Translations under genes and position numbers: made by a program
NCBI GenBank assembly: GCA_050084515.1
Contig: CM114273.1
Coordinates: forward strand, 31,744,001 to 31,808,000
Origin: Blasia pusilla
Lineage: Eukaryota; Marchantiophyta; Marchantiopsida; Blasiales
Direction: 5' to 3'
Length of the DNA: 64,000 bases
Shown: positions 33,961 through 47,200 of the stretch, piece after piece
Layout of the letters: the number at the start of each line of letters is the position of its first letter
Numbering within the stretch: position 1 is the first letter of the stretch
The notes under the pieces: model-generated
Databases searched by the model: none
What the model was told of the DNA's origin: nothing
The model's input: the letters and a program-made list of their open reading frames with translations, nothing else

Positions 33961-35232
33961 CTCTCAACCTCGTGTGTAATCAGTCGATCACTCAATTTAA
34001 CATGCGGCACTCAATCTACACTCTGTCACTGAGACATGTACTCTACGGCAACAAGCGGCGTGGTGTGGCAATTGACTATCGTCCTATCATCTCATCGACA
34101 AGAAATACCCTAGACTTTGGGCATCCGACACAGGTCTATGTTCCCTAAAGCCACACATCAATGATGCTCTAAGCATGTGCACGAAAGCCGATATCCCCAA
34201 ATAACTGCCCACTACCCGTAATTCCCTCACACATGTAGGGTAAGAGACCAGAATGGGTAACCTGACAATAATGTCGATGTCGCTCCTTGACAACTGCAAT
34301 CTTGACCCCAACTCGGTCGTGAAGACAACTCCTCCAATGAGCAAGTCGCACTCCTCTCGTACTGATGCTGCTCAAACTTCCTCAATGTGCAGTGCAGGTC
34401 CAGCGGTCCGATGCGGCAGTGGCGACACGAAACGGCTACAAACGGCATGGCATTGGGGAATGGTGTGCGGCACTCAACGGCATACCCTCCTCAATCAGAA
34501 ATTCACACACTCTGCTCCTTAGTAAAGGAGCGGCTCCGCGATTGAGACGGTGCAGTGCGGCCACCAGCGGAATGGCCCGGAAATCGGCGGCGCGTTGCAA
34601 CTACGAGCGTCATAGCACGGTACTCGATCGTCGTCGAGCTGCTACCAATCATAACAAAGCAGCATGAAATTAAAACTTAAACACCATAACCCGAGGTCAT
34701 TTGCCATCATTGGTTGATTGATGAAAATGTGATGACAGTGGCGGCCAAAACAAAGTATGTGGTGGCGGCGCAAGTTAGAGAATCAACGATCATCGTGGAA
34801 GACCCGTAATGGTGGCAATGGCAACCAAGGGTGGACAACGGCTGAACGCGGCTCTGAGCACCGCTAGGCGGCGACAGTGGCCGGCGGTGGACAGTGGATG
34901 GTTGACCATTGATGGTGACGTTTGAACGTTGATGGCGGACCGTTGACGGTGACTATGACGGCAACAGCTGCCGCCGGCGCGGCGGCTGGTTTAGGGTTTG
35001 AACAATTTAACCCTAAATTTCCTAGCAGTGGCAATTTTGCAAGATTGACCATAAATTTTTGCTGCCAACTCTTAATTGCGCATTGTTTGTTGCACATCGT
35101 GCAAAGCTTCACAATCTATGACAGCGTCAAAAAATATTTGGAATCAGACGTTCAAGTAAAAACTGATAGGGACTGTCGTAAAGTCCAATGTCTCTTTCTC
35201 CTACACAAAAATCTGGCAGCGCTTCCACGCTG
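33961..35232 (-). other. Element 2 5' leader
   Basis: Non-coding leader on the minus strand that aligns over its full length with 53679-54950 of element 3. Both contain a GC-rich stretch of gccgccgg units (34930-34990 here) and the tttgttttggccgcc phrase. Alignment stops at the aagcgctgcc motif (35215-35226) and about 35232, which is the 5' limit of element 2 homology. No X or 518-bp repeat is found beyond it. Confidence 0.75.
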
Positions 35233-35900
35233 ATTTAATCATATTTGTGTCTATGCAACATGTGTGAGAAGTGTGCTTTTGTCTCTTCCTGGGTGCAGCA
35301 GTTCCCACACAACAACTTGGGTCTTTTGTAATTATGGCATGACACCATCGATGCTATTTTGAATTGCAGTGCATTTTCTACCGCGCTCTTAGACACGCAT
35401 TGCTTCATACCTTCTGTCTAAAGTGGAGGTTGCACACTGTGGACTGCCTCACTCATCCACCAACTTGGATTCAGGATTTCACTAGTATGTACAGTTGTCA
35501 ATTTCTACCTGTTGCCGCTCTATACTTCTATATATTACTTTTATTGCAACCCAGAAGGCATGCTCCCTATATGTGGTAATCCAAGCCATCTATACAATTC
35601 AACCCATGAAGACATATTTCATATATCCAATGGCAACCTGCATTGACTGAGCTACTAATTTCAGTTTACACCGACTTCCCAAAATTAAGCACCTCTGCCA
35701 GAGGTTGCTTAGCATGTCCTTCATCTGCAAGTGTTCATAATTTATATTCTTGAAAAGGTTTTGTATAGTAAAATTGCTCGCCCTTGGAGGGTCATGAGAG
35801 CAAGACGGACATTTTTGTTCAGCCGTGTGAGACTACAGGATTGCAAGACAGCTACAAGAGCGAGGGTCTAATGCTCAGGTAGGGCACTTAGGCGACCCAC
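35233..35900. other. Non-coding gap between element 2 and Helitron remnant
   Basis: AT-rich DNA without a recognised feature. It may include the 5' end of the Helitron, but I could not identify a TC terminus with confidence. Confidence 0.4.
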
Positions 35901-35907
35901 CTATACT

Positions 35908-36270
35908 GTGTGGCCTGAGATTGAGTTTTTACTTAACCAATGGCAAATCCAGTGTTCAGCACTAATTAAACATATGAAATGTTGTGGATGCCGCGGCGCA
36001 GTATCCTACAACACAAGTGAGCTTAAAATGAATATCAAGACAACCACAGACTGCCCTCCTTATGCCCTATGTAATGGTTACATGGGAAAATATATCATAC
36101 CATGCACTAGAAAATTCTACGTTTGCGCACTATGTCTAAGTATTGGAGCCTGCACTGCGCATAATGTCTATATGACTCCTCTGTATATGCGTGACATTCT
36201 ATATGTTGACCCACTTTATCTCGAGTTCCTATCCCTTGTTGATTCTAGAATAGGTATTGAAACAAAATGA
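35908..36270 (+). pseudogene. Cysteine-containing ORF fragment upstream of Helitron Rep
   Basis: A 120-codon frame with paired cysteines (KCCGCRGA, YVCALCLSIGAC), compatible with a zinc-binding N-terminal region such as Helitron proteins often carry. I do not recognise the domain with certainty. The position just before the Helitron N-terminal domain (36988 on) makes it a probable part of the same decayed gene. Confidence 0.4.
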
Positions 36271-36987
36271 AATGGCTTTCACAATGGTTTCTTTCAAGTT
36301 GACTCTTTACTAGACTGTCCACTCATTCGTTGGGACTCTAACTAGCAACACTTGGCTCAATCCGACTTTCTTTATCGGAAAGTACGCACTGTGCTCCTAG
36401 TAAACCTCAAGATTAATGAGGTTTACTAAATAAATTCCTTTGATTGAACTACCCAACCTGAATTGTGGCCTTGTAGTGCTACCTTCATCGTCTGTTGAAC
36501 CAATCTTAAGAGCTTTGCGGGAAAAGGGGCAAGTCACCCATAGTATGAATGCCGACCCTTATAGCTCATAACTTAGTTTTCTACAAGATGTGCAATATTC
36601 ACTACCGGTTAAGAGAAGGAAATCTTCCGATATCTTTCATAATGGAAGTGTATTCTTGAGATTGCAAGCGCACACGATAGAGCAATTTCTTAATGATAGA
36701 AACGGCATATCTGCGGACATAAAGCTCACTCACTATTGAAACCAGGATTTTCCCATTTTTATTCCCATATCTCTAAGAGGTTATTTCACTAGCTATTGCT
36801 CATTTTTTGATTACTTCGCAGCCGCATCAAGCAACTTTTTAGTGTCTTTACACTATATAAATTGTATCTGCTTATCATGCATCAATTGAGGCAATCTATA
36901 GCGCTTGTATCCTGTAGTCGGTCATGTATCTTAAATAGAGGACTAGATCAGCTGAGGTGAAAATATCCAACTCTACCTGATGAGGTC

Positions 36988-37878
36988 TTGTACACACATT
37001 TATCCAAGTATAGCATTAGTGCGCAAATTCCAAGGAGCCCTACTTGGAACCGCCTCCATCTCAAAGACCTCAGGGAAATGATTCAGAAATGGGGGATGCC
37101 TGACTTTTTTCTAACACTGACATCTGATGAAGTTTCTGATACAAAGTGGCTTGAGGTCATACATATTGAAGAAATTGTAAAGAGAATAAACCCAGTCTTC
37201 ACATGGCATGATGTACCAGTCGAGTGTGTTGTTCTAATTCATACTAGGTTGAAGAGATTTCTTCAGAATTGCATCTTCGGTACGGTCCCTAATATGCATA
37301 TTAGGGACCGTATTGAACTATACCTTCAGCACAGCCTATTGCTATTAATAAGTTGCATCACTATGTAATGACAGAACACATGCACGTGTGTAGGCACGGC
37401 GGCTGCATTTTCAGTGCAACGAAAGATCATGCCCCGTATTGCCGCATTGGTTTTCCTCAGCTTGTAAACACCGAGTTAGAAGCCCAAATTGACCCTAAGA
37501 CCCAGAAATAGACTTACTACAAGCTTGGGATTGAACATCGAAACGTTACACTTTATCACCCTGCTATCCTGCTGCTATGGGGGGCACATATGAATCTACA
37601 GCGTGTCACCAATATAAAGTGGTCGTTTTATTTGGTGAAGTATGCTCTCAAGTGTGAGCCACATGATGCCCTTAATATTACAATTGAATGTGCAAAGTGT
37701 TTGGGTCTTAAAAACTTGGATCAAACCACGTTACGTTTGATATCCGACCTTGTATTAAATAGACTTGTTTCGTCTACTGAAGGAGCACTTACCGCTCTAA
37801 AAATTCCAATCATCTACAGGTCACAAAATGTTCATTATGTTAACTCCAGTCCATCACACAAATGAACAACTTTATATA
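36988..37878 (+). pseudogene. Helitron Rep region (helitron-like N domain and HUH nuclease part), broken
   Basis: The frame at 36988-37368 has the Helitron N-terminal signature: FFLTLTSDEVSDTKW, then VLIHTRLKRFLQNCIFG, typical of rolling-circle transposases of the Helitron class. A second part (37590-37865) matches the Rep-to-helicase linker with VKYALKCEPHDALN, SSTEGALTALKIPII and YVNSSP. In between, VCRHGGCIFSATKDH and YCRIGFPQLV survive, with a TAG at 37509-37511. A 32-bp perfect palindrome (37281-37312) sits where the coding match breaks. Two-tyrosine catalytic residues could not be placed. Confidence 0.8.
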
Positions 37879-37879
37879 G

Positions 37880-38961
37880 GAATGCATGCACTGTTTGCAT
37901 ACACTCAACAACTATTTGTTGCCATCATCCCCAGTGTCTATCTGACCTTACCTTCATTGATTTTTGGAAAAAATTTGAGGTGATCAGGGTTGGTACAGGT
38001 AATAGCCATAATTTTGTTGTTGTTGATTTAGTTGGAAACCCCATGTATAGAACAAAGAGGCTTGTTCTTTTCACACAATATCACCCATTACATCAATGGA
38101 GTGAGTTCTTTTATAGTAGACTTTTGGCCAACATATGCTTAAGATCTGAATCTCAAATCCTCACGGTGTTCGCCCCGACCTGGACCTTCCTTCATGAGTG
38201 TATATTGAGAAATATTTTCACAGATAAATCTTATATTTTAAATGAAATCCGGAAGCATGCTATGGCTAATATTTGGAGTGAGGTGCATGCTGGTGAAATC
38301 GTATCTAAAACACTTGATGTGATTAACCCCTATCTTGATTTTTCGATCTCCTCACAACAGTTTGCTCCCTTTCCGAACTCCCCTTTGTATGACATTGGTG
38401 ATGACAGTGAAACCCAGCTGTGCCTACCATTGGATACTCTGAACCTAGAACAGGTGCAATTGTATGAGAAGGTTAAGTTATTAACAACCGGATTAGTGTT
38501 CATTAGTGGATCCGGATTAGTGGTCCGCCAGCACAGGCAAGAGATACTTCGTTCACTTTATGTAATCCTATTGGTCGAGCCAAGGGATTAGTATGCTATT
38601 CTGGGCAACTACTCGCATTGCAGCTGTTCGGCTACACGCAGATGCTATTACTGTGCACTCAACATTTGGGATTCCGCTGAAAGGTGATTTTCCCTCTATG
38701 CATAAAAGCTCAGACTAGTACATGCGTTTGAAAAATGCTAAAGTCATTATCATTGATGAGTGCTCTATGCTGACACCCCGCGTATTACAGATAATTGCTA
38801 TGAGATTGCGTCAGTTCTGTCTTTCCTCAGGACTTCATGCCTTCAGTAGTAAGCTTGTTATCCTACTAAGCTATTTATGCCAGTTCACCCCTGTTTGTAG
38901 GCACCGAGAACTACCTTATTGCAAACCGTGTCACAAGGTGTGTGATATTGACAATAGCTGA
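37880..38961 (+). pseudogene. Helitron PIF1-type helicase domain, broken
   Basis: Continuation of the Helitron protein. DLTFIDFWKKFEV precedes 37980. QYHPLHQWSEFFYSRLL and LNLEQVQLYEKV lead into the helicase. Walker A is split by a frameshift: GSG in one frame (near 38510) and STGKRYF in the next (near 38534). HSTFGIPLKGDFPSMHKSSD is intact at about 38660-38720. Walker B IIIDECSML is at about 38746-38772, then TPRVLQIIAMRLRQF. This is distinct from the host PIF1 gene at 13850. Confidence 0.85.
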
Positions 38962-41075
38962 GTTTACGGACATGGCAAGTAGCGAAGGTTCCTTGAGAGT
39001 ACATGCAAGAAGATCTACCCCCTTGACTGCAGTAGCACCAATTCCAAGTTCTGCATCTCCGTTCATTCCACCTGCATCTAATCTTGTTGTGCTAAGCGAC
39101 GGTAGTTCTGATGACTACCATAAGCCTGTTGCGCCAGTTCAGAGTTTACACCAACCAGAAAATCATCCGGGAAATAGTTCTAAGGTTTGTAGAATGTTAA
39201 TTTCATGTACTACTTTCATAATTCCTACTTAACAATGCACTAACATATAGTCTCTAGGTACCAAGATCTTACGTAGACTTTGCGAAAATAATTTTGGATG
39301 ATATGGCTAGCCTGCCCGACGAGCAATCCATTCAGATTGTCCCACGTACCGACGCACAACTTAGATATGCCAATAGCTTAGGACTTGACCACTCCCACTT
39401 TTAAGATGGCATCACAAGTCGGAAGATAAGCCGCATGATTGATCAGCCGAAGGCTTGGGCAACTTCGTTCAGAGAAATCAAGAAACAACCTCCTGCGACA
39501 GATACATTACAATATATTTTTAAGCTGATGTGTGTTTTTCCCATCAAAATGCATTCTTTCCATGTTGATGTGGTTGCACTATACTCACCACTTCTCATTT
39601 GCAAATGTGTTGCACAGGGATTCATAAAGAGATCATGGCATACAAAAATGTCGTCTACAATGAAGCTGACCTTACACGCCAGCAAGCCGCAATTCACTAC
39701 GCACGACTCAATGCTGGGATAAAGTATGACCAATTTCAGGAACTCGCCTAATCATGAAGTTGCCTATAGGCATGCTAATCGGATTGTCGGTGCCAAAGGG
39801 CGGCCCATTTACTTGAACGCATGAAGAACGACCGTGAAGAAGGTGCTATTGTTGATGCACCTTCAGACATGCAGAGTGTAGCTTTTATGCAGCTCAGTAC
39901 TTCCACTCAATTTGTTAAGAACATCCATTCCACAAGCCGTTTTTAGACCTCTCAGTTGTTCAATGATACTACAACATACCATGGCTTTAGGCTGCCCGAG
40001 TCACCTAACAAAAGAAAATTTTCCTAGCGTATTGCACATGGTGTGTAAGCTCCTACCTTATATCTAGCCGCATTGTTGTGATTGCATCCCCCTTCACTTG
40101 AGCACATGTTGCTGAACTATTATCCTGACTTCATTACCGACTTCATTTGCATATGATCAGCAAAAATCTGAAGGATGGTTCTGTGGATCCACTTCTGCAC
40201 CCGAATACTTAAGGCTATTAAAGTCTACCACTAAGTAGACAGTTTTGTTCTACTGAGCTGCTTCTATTCTTGGCTATACCAGCTGATAATTTCTACAAAT
40301 CTATGCTATAGGCATTAGTTTGTACAATTTTTTTAAAACACATATACTCTTATAATAACTACTGAGTTATTTCCGGAATTTCAATTTTTTACTTCTTACA
40401 TTTAAAGTTGTCTTTTCTATACATTCCTGACTTGTGCTATAGATGGATGTCTTGTTGACTCCTGTGTTATTGTCAATTTTTTGGGTCACCTAAGTGCTGT
40501 TTAACAAGAAGTGTTTGCCAACGTTTGTGGCCGACTTATCGCACTTGGGTCCACATTATTCTCACCAATACGTTAGTTATGTTTTGTTTCTTTTCAGCAC
40601 TTTTAGTTGCACAACAATGTTTGCGTTGATTCTATGTTTTGTTTCACTGCAGAAGACAACAATGTCTAACTCTGTAATTGAGGTCACATATCGTACTCCT
40701 GTTGCGATTGAATGGGACAAAGGTAGCAGAAAACGGAGAGGGCGGCATTCACCCAGCACCCAAGTGAAGCTCCCAAATGTCGGTGACCCAATATGCTTCA
40801 ACACCAATGTGCCAATGGCCTTGTTTGAAGCACTACTTAAGAATATCAGAATTTCTTAGGATCAACTTGACGATTGTGAACGTGATAGCAACATACTAAG
40901 ACTGGTCATCCGATCAGTAATTGAAGACCATGACACCGACATGGAAACAATTTCCGATCTCAGACGTGACCTACGAAGTATTCTTGCTGACTTGCTTGTT
41001 CTTGAGTAGCAATGTGTACACAACCATGCAGATGACCTTCAGCTACACGGCCAGGTTGCTGCCTTAAAGGTTTGC
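38962..41075 (+). pseudogene. Unrecognised multi-exon coding remnant downstream of the Helitron helicase
   Basis: Several protein-like blocks lie in series. 38942-39183 is Ser/Pro-rich and ends at a possible splice donor after NHPGNSSK. 39260-39435 contains YVDFAKIILDDMASLPDEQ and VPRTDAQLRYANSLGLD. 39620-39750 contains AYKNVVYNEADLTRQQA and HYARLNAGIKYDQFQELA. 40662-41068 contains MSNSVIEVTYRTPVAIEWDK and VGDPICFNTNVPMALFEALL, then a helical, acidic tail. TAG or TAA codons interrupt (39402, 40858, 41008). I do not recognise the protein. It may be a gene captured by the Helitron or an additional Helitron ORF. Confidence 0.45.
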
Positions 41076-44000
41076 TGTGCGAAAAAATAGAGGGATACTC
41101 TGCAACACCATGGTTGATTGCAACTCTTGGGAAGTAGATTCAATAAATGAGCAATCTGAGATATGTTTGCTACACCACAGTAGACACTCCTCGGCTCACT
41201 GTCGACAGTAGTTGATTCTGTTTACTTCTCAGTTTGCTACCCTTTTGAGTCTGCCATCCGTTGTATCTGTGGACAACATCAAGGAAAACGTATTGTCTCC
41301 TTGCTCTTGTATTTGATACCATTGATGTGAATTTTTGATACTTGTGTTCAAACTTATTTGTCTCACGGAGTACCGTTTTTTCTTAACTATAGAACAGCCT
41401 TATTGCACACTCAATACACAAGTGCTTATAATTTGCATTGCAAACTAAGTTAAATTCAAATCTTCACACAACAACACTGCTTCCAGTTTAAAGGTTTTGT
41501 GCATCCTGATACTTGATGCCTGAATCACACATGTCATGCACTTTTCACATATGACTTGTTCACTTTTGGCCTCTTTTGCATATATTTCCAACGTCATCCT
41601 TGTGAGTTCACTTAGTTTTACTCTACAGTTGTACAAGTTTGCTTTACCTATCTAGACTTCTGGTGTTCCTTACTATTGTGTTACTATCGTATGTAGACAA
41701 CATGTCGGCCGAATCGACGATATCGACCATTCCCTTGTTTCCACGACAACATCTATGGTTTATTGTTTTACAGTAATCCCTCATACCTACCTGGAGAGTT
41801 GTAGTCGTGTTTTAAACCATGCGTGTTGTCCCTCATACCTACCTTGAGAGTTGTAGTCATGTTTTAAACCAGGCGTGCTGCCTACTAAGAGCCCGCTGAT
41901 ACCCTATATCCTTATTCTACCAGGTGCATCATTTTGTACGATCACAAATTTATTTCAAACTTTAATAATAAGTCACAAAAAGAATATACTCATGTGCAAC
42001 CGACCAAATACTCCCAAATAGTAACTTAATCTCCACATGCACAACAGAGTTTTGCTATAGCTTTACACAACAAGTGGACCTCGGAAACCATCCATCTTTA
42101 CAACAAAGAAACTACATACCACAATCATTCGTGAAATTAAATTTTTTTAATCTGACCACCTGGTTCACCACTATTTACATTTACGAGACTACCGTTTCAC
42201 TTAAAAATATCTTCACTACATTGCCAGGGCCCTCACATGTGTTTGTATTAAGTCCTCCGCCATAAGTGTTTCACATGCATACTAGAATCCATTCATGGCA
42301 CGGTTACCTTACTAGAACTTTTGCACCAAATGCATTAGTTGCCTAAGATTCGTATACCTTTCACTCGCTCTAGTTAAGGGTTCCGGAGCCACAAAATGTT
42401 CGGTTGTTTGGGCTAGGGAATTTGTCGCGTGTGAGTTCCTACGCTTCCCAATCCACGAAGAGCATTGGTGCTGTTACATAAGTCTTTCCTGGTCCGCACT
42501 GAGTTTTTATTTTGTCGAGCCCAAAAATAACATCTTCTTGAACATGTCTGTCAGTAGTGTGGCAAAATGAGCTCCCACTAGTGCCGATAACCATAAGGGA
42601 TATTCTAAGATAGTTAAAATATCAAGAAGATCTGCAGGGGAAGTGAGTGTATGGGAGTTCATACCTAACAGTTCAGAGTCAGGCTACTGCTTTCACATCG
42701 TAGGTTATGTTGGGACAGTATGCGTAGATCATGAGAGTATCGTAAGCAATAGAAGGTACTATACAAAATAGAAAGGCAATATGCATATCAAGGATGCGAA
42801 AATGTGTGATAAAAGAATTGTGCGTGATTCCGAAGATTTGAAAAAACCCATTACGAAAACTAGGAAAACAAATAAATCATTATAAAATCTAGAGTAGACG
42901 GTGAAAGGCACCGACCAAGAAACAGGATGAATTGAAAGTGAACTCCAAAAAGTTGAGTGCTATCGACTAGGTGCAACTGGTGGACTTGGATACTGCCACC
43001 TACATCCATCAATTTGCAAAACAGATACACAAAACCATGAAACCAATTGCTACTAAGAAACTGCCGAACTGCCTTATCATATCATCCCCATCGGCCAAAT
43101 CATTTCCCAAAAAATATTCCCCGAGTTCTGAAACCCCTTACAACTATTAAACAACGTCGTAAGGACACTATCCCTAGTCGCTTGAATGAGCCTTGAAACA
43201 GAAGGATCCCCTGTATACAGATACTTGGAAAGAAGCCCATAATAAAATGGATTTTGAAGATGCCACCAATGTGTCTTACAAAAGGTCCTCCAGAGCAGTA
43301 GGTGCTGAGGACTGCCTGGACCTACCAGAGAGGTGGTGGATAGGTTTCACAAGAATTTGTCAATTCACCAGACAGGTATATCCAGGGCTCATAGCAAGGA
43401 GCTTTTGTCCATATGCCGTTACCTGCCCTCCTGACACTGTGTTCAAATAAGAGTAAACCAGAACGGTATAAGAGAGCTTCAGGTGATGAGAAATCTCAAG
43501 GATTGTCCTTGTCGTTCTCCCAATGGCACCTGCTACACTAATAAATATAACTACTGAGCTAGATCCTAGATTATGTTGTGTATCCATTCTTACAAAGTTG
43601 TAAGAAAGATTCTTTCATTATATACCTATTCCTAGAACAGGATATAAGAAAACTACTGTTCCACATGATAGGGAAAACATCTTTATCTAGTGCGGCTTGG
43701 AGTCATTTCAAACTCCTAGATCCTTAGAATGCTGGTCTGACACTCAGATGCCATTACAATTTGCTCAAGAGCTGACAGCATGATTGATCTCACACTGTAT
43801 TTCCTGTGCAAGATCTTATGCAAGATCTCTGTGCCTGGAATGTGAAAGAGACAGACAGTGGACTGTCTTCTCATGACTAGACTTCTTAGTCAAATCTGAG
43901 CACTCTTGGACCTCAATCTTCTTGTTGCCACAAATTCTAAAGCCGGCATACCATACAACACTCGACATAACAGAGTAAGCATCATAAATCTAAACTAAAA

Positions 44001-44204
44001 TTTTCCCATTTTGGTCTCTTTCGGATTACTAGAAAATTGTTGTGTTCTTGTTCTCAGCTATATACAGCAACTTCCTCTGCCACTGCGTTACTGCTTTAAA
44101 CCCTCTTAAAAGAGGATACTGCAAAAATTTTTACGGACACAATCGTCCTGTATGTCACAACCCATGCTGGGCAAATTCTATTTGATGAGATATCCCATCC
44201 TACT
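41076..44204. other. Non-coding DNA downstream of the DnaJ gene, with one 52-bp tandem duplication
   Basis: No recognised gene. A 52-bp unit (ccctcatacctacc to gtgttgt) is duplicated at 41778-41829 and 41830-41881. The part nearest 44204 is probably the 3' UTR of the minus-strand DnaJ gene. Frames of 60-96 codons at 42074, 43193, 43360 and 44152 have no domains. The frame at 44152-44442 and its minus partner at 44096-44326 are shadows of the last DnaJ exon. Confidence 0.5.
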
Positions 44205-47200
44205 TCATCCGCTACCCTCTGCAGCATTCTCCACCTTGTCACTTTCACCAGATTCTTCTCTGGCAAACTCTTCAATGAGCCTGCGTTGTTCTCTAGATAG
44301 ATTGCTGCGTGGAACAAATAGGACATACATTTTATTATTCAAGGTAGAATTGAAATTTTATCAGCCTCACATGAAAAGTAATTTCACCACAAGGATCAAT
44401 GCCATGAAAAGACACAAGAGCCTAATTACTGTGTTATACTAGACTATAGTTCAAGTTAGGAGCCACAAACTTACACAGGGATAACTACATTGACATGCAC
44501 ATATTGATCTCCATAATGCTTGGAGTTCAGCCGTTTAATCCCTGCGGAAATCCACATTCAGTGTTCAGAAGTGGTAATACATGCAAGCAGATGCAAGGGT
44601 TTCCAAGTGAAGCCTCTTGCCATGTAACTAAGCCTCCTTGCTGTCATCCATATCCATCAGGAAGACTTATAAGCAAGATTTTAGTGTGTGTATGAAACTA
44701 GAAATTTAAAAAAAATATCTCCCTACCTTTACCCCGGAGTACAATTTTGTGATTGGGTTGCGTTCCTGGATGAATCTGTGTGAAAACCAATAGTAATTAG
44801 ATTCCAGGATGTGACCCAGACATAATAGGTTAAATTCCTCTTGACTAGATCCAACGTTTACATCATTTACACAATTATTTAGCGATACAAGAAGAAGAAA
44901 CGGTTGCCTGCTCTAGATTGGGACAATCCAATATTTCCTGTTATGTTTTGAATAAATGATTCAGTTGAGATCACATTTGCCGGATCTAAGCACACAGCAG
45001 TGAAGCACAACACACTTCATATATACCTTCAGTATGACATCCCCTGTCAGGGTTGGTACTGGAAGTGAACCACCAAGAATAGCCTGTACCAAAGCAGTGT
45101 CAGAGTATGGTATCCCTATTCTAAATGATACCAAAAGGAATAAGAATCACAGCTTTAGCCCAAACTACTGGATAGATTGAGGGTTTGAGGTTCATTGAGT
45201 ACCACCAGATCTGTGAGAGTACGATCATGTCCTGCCTTTGAAAATACGTTTGGGAGAAAACTTATAGACTTAAAAACAATGCACATAGGGTAGATCTAGA
45301 AAGTAGCGGTTACCTGCGTAATGTTGATTGAAGAGTTCACATGAACATCTGCCCCTTCTCTTCTGAATATGGGATCATCCGCTACCTGCATGCCCATGAA
45401 AGGTTTCCCCACCTGAGTTTCAAACATCTGTCCTTCCGAAGCTAAATGAGCCCTTAACGCGAAATGTCAACCTCTCTAGAGATCTAAGTTCATTGTCATG
45501 CGACCCAGTTGCTTTAAGAATGGCCGAAATTGATACTCAATTCCAATTGTAGAGAAGGGTTTTGCCAACTGAAGAGCCCAAGATTCTAACCAGGTTCAAC
45601 TCCTGCAACCCACTCATGCTATGCAGAAAATGAAGGCAGAGGGATCTTCCCTCTTGACCTAAATTTATTTACTTTTTCTTTTCAGAACGACCTTCACAAT
45701 ACTCATCAAACAGTAAGAACAAACCAAGGAGGAGTTGTATAGAATCCCTTGTCATGTTTACCACATTCCACACTGAAATAAACAGGTGAACAATCACCAG
45801 GCTTTGAAACTGGACAGGACAAAGATACTTCCAAGGCAAGACTTACAGTTTAGACTAGCATCCTTACTACATAAAGGTAACACAACTCACCCGTATTTGT
45901 ACGAAAACATCTGCTGGTCGTGTTCCCTGCACTCCAGCACCTCCCTCTCCATGCAACTTGAGTGCCATTCCAGTTTCCACACCTACATCCCCGCAGTGCG
46001 CTCACAGACTATTAACAATAGTCACTAGGTACAAACATCAAGTTGATGACTCCTGATGGATATCACATTATTTTCACCTAAAACAATTGCTTACTCTTCA
46101 AATCTCTGCTACCTTGACACAGAATCCGCAATTAACACATTGCAGGTCACCATGGGTTCACCGTCAGTAATTACCAGCTGGAACAGAGACAACCACTGTT
46201 GAGGTGCTTTTCACAGTTCCAGCACCTCGGCAAGTGACACACTTTTCCTGCAAAAACCACAAAAGATTATGAGCTACAAGGTAAGCAATTAAGGCGATCC
46301 ACCAACCAACAAAATCTGAAACCATAGTTTCATCACACCTAGGCAGAAGAGTTGTTTCAATTTTCTGAAGAGGACTTTTTTCAGAAGAGATCTAAACATG
46401 GCATACAATATCTCATCATCCATGAGGCTCACTGGATGTCAGTCATCACCTTCGTAAACTGGCCTGCGCCATTACAGGATTCGCATGTTGACTCAAATGT
46501 GAACCATCCCTCTTTGAACTTTCTCTGTAAACCAAAAATTTTCATCAGTAATGTGCGCTTGATGAAGGACCTGATCTGCCACAGATATTAAAACGATACC
46601 GAGATCCCATAGAAGTCCTTTGCTGAGTTACTGTGAAAGAAATTGAGCACCAATCGGAGATATTTACAAGCTAGGGCGTAGTTACAAGTCTTGATATCTG
46701 AATAGTTTCTAAGAAATGAAGTCACCTCCAAAACAGAGAAGAGAAGATAGAACACCTCATGCTTGAGAGACAATTTGGGAAAAAATGAGTACCACTAAAG
46801 GACAGTTCCTGAGGAACCATGAGTGTGATAATTCATGAGTTCTTATACTATCATTAGTTGAACATGACCAATATTGCAAGTGTATGTTGTAGAAAGGCTG
46901 CTATTACAGAAGAGCAACATACATTCCAAGTATTTGAAACAACCTAATATCCTTCAACTGATACAAAACGACTCACCTTTCCAGTCCCTCCGCATGCCTG
47001 GCAGGCACGTACTTGGGCGCCACATGGTATGCCGGTGCCATCTGAATTCGAGTGCATAATAGGTCTTAAAAGCTGGCAAGCCACTTCTCTTCAATATTAC
47101 AAAAATACCAGTGAAGGGACACAAAATCTCAGCTTTAACCTTCAGCACATATTCTTGCCACCAGTCAGCATACAGCAGGTTTCTCCATGTGCAATAATCA

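Noticed and set aside
36399-36427. A 10-bp stem-loop as the 3' terminator hairpin of the Helitron
   Set aside because: The stem is perfect, but it lies upstream of the Rep and helicase coding parts and has no CTRR terminus just after it, so the position is wrong for a Helitron 3' end.
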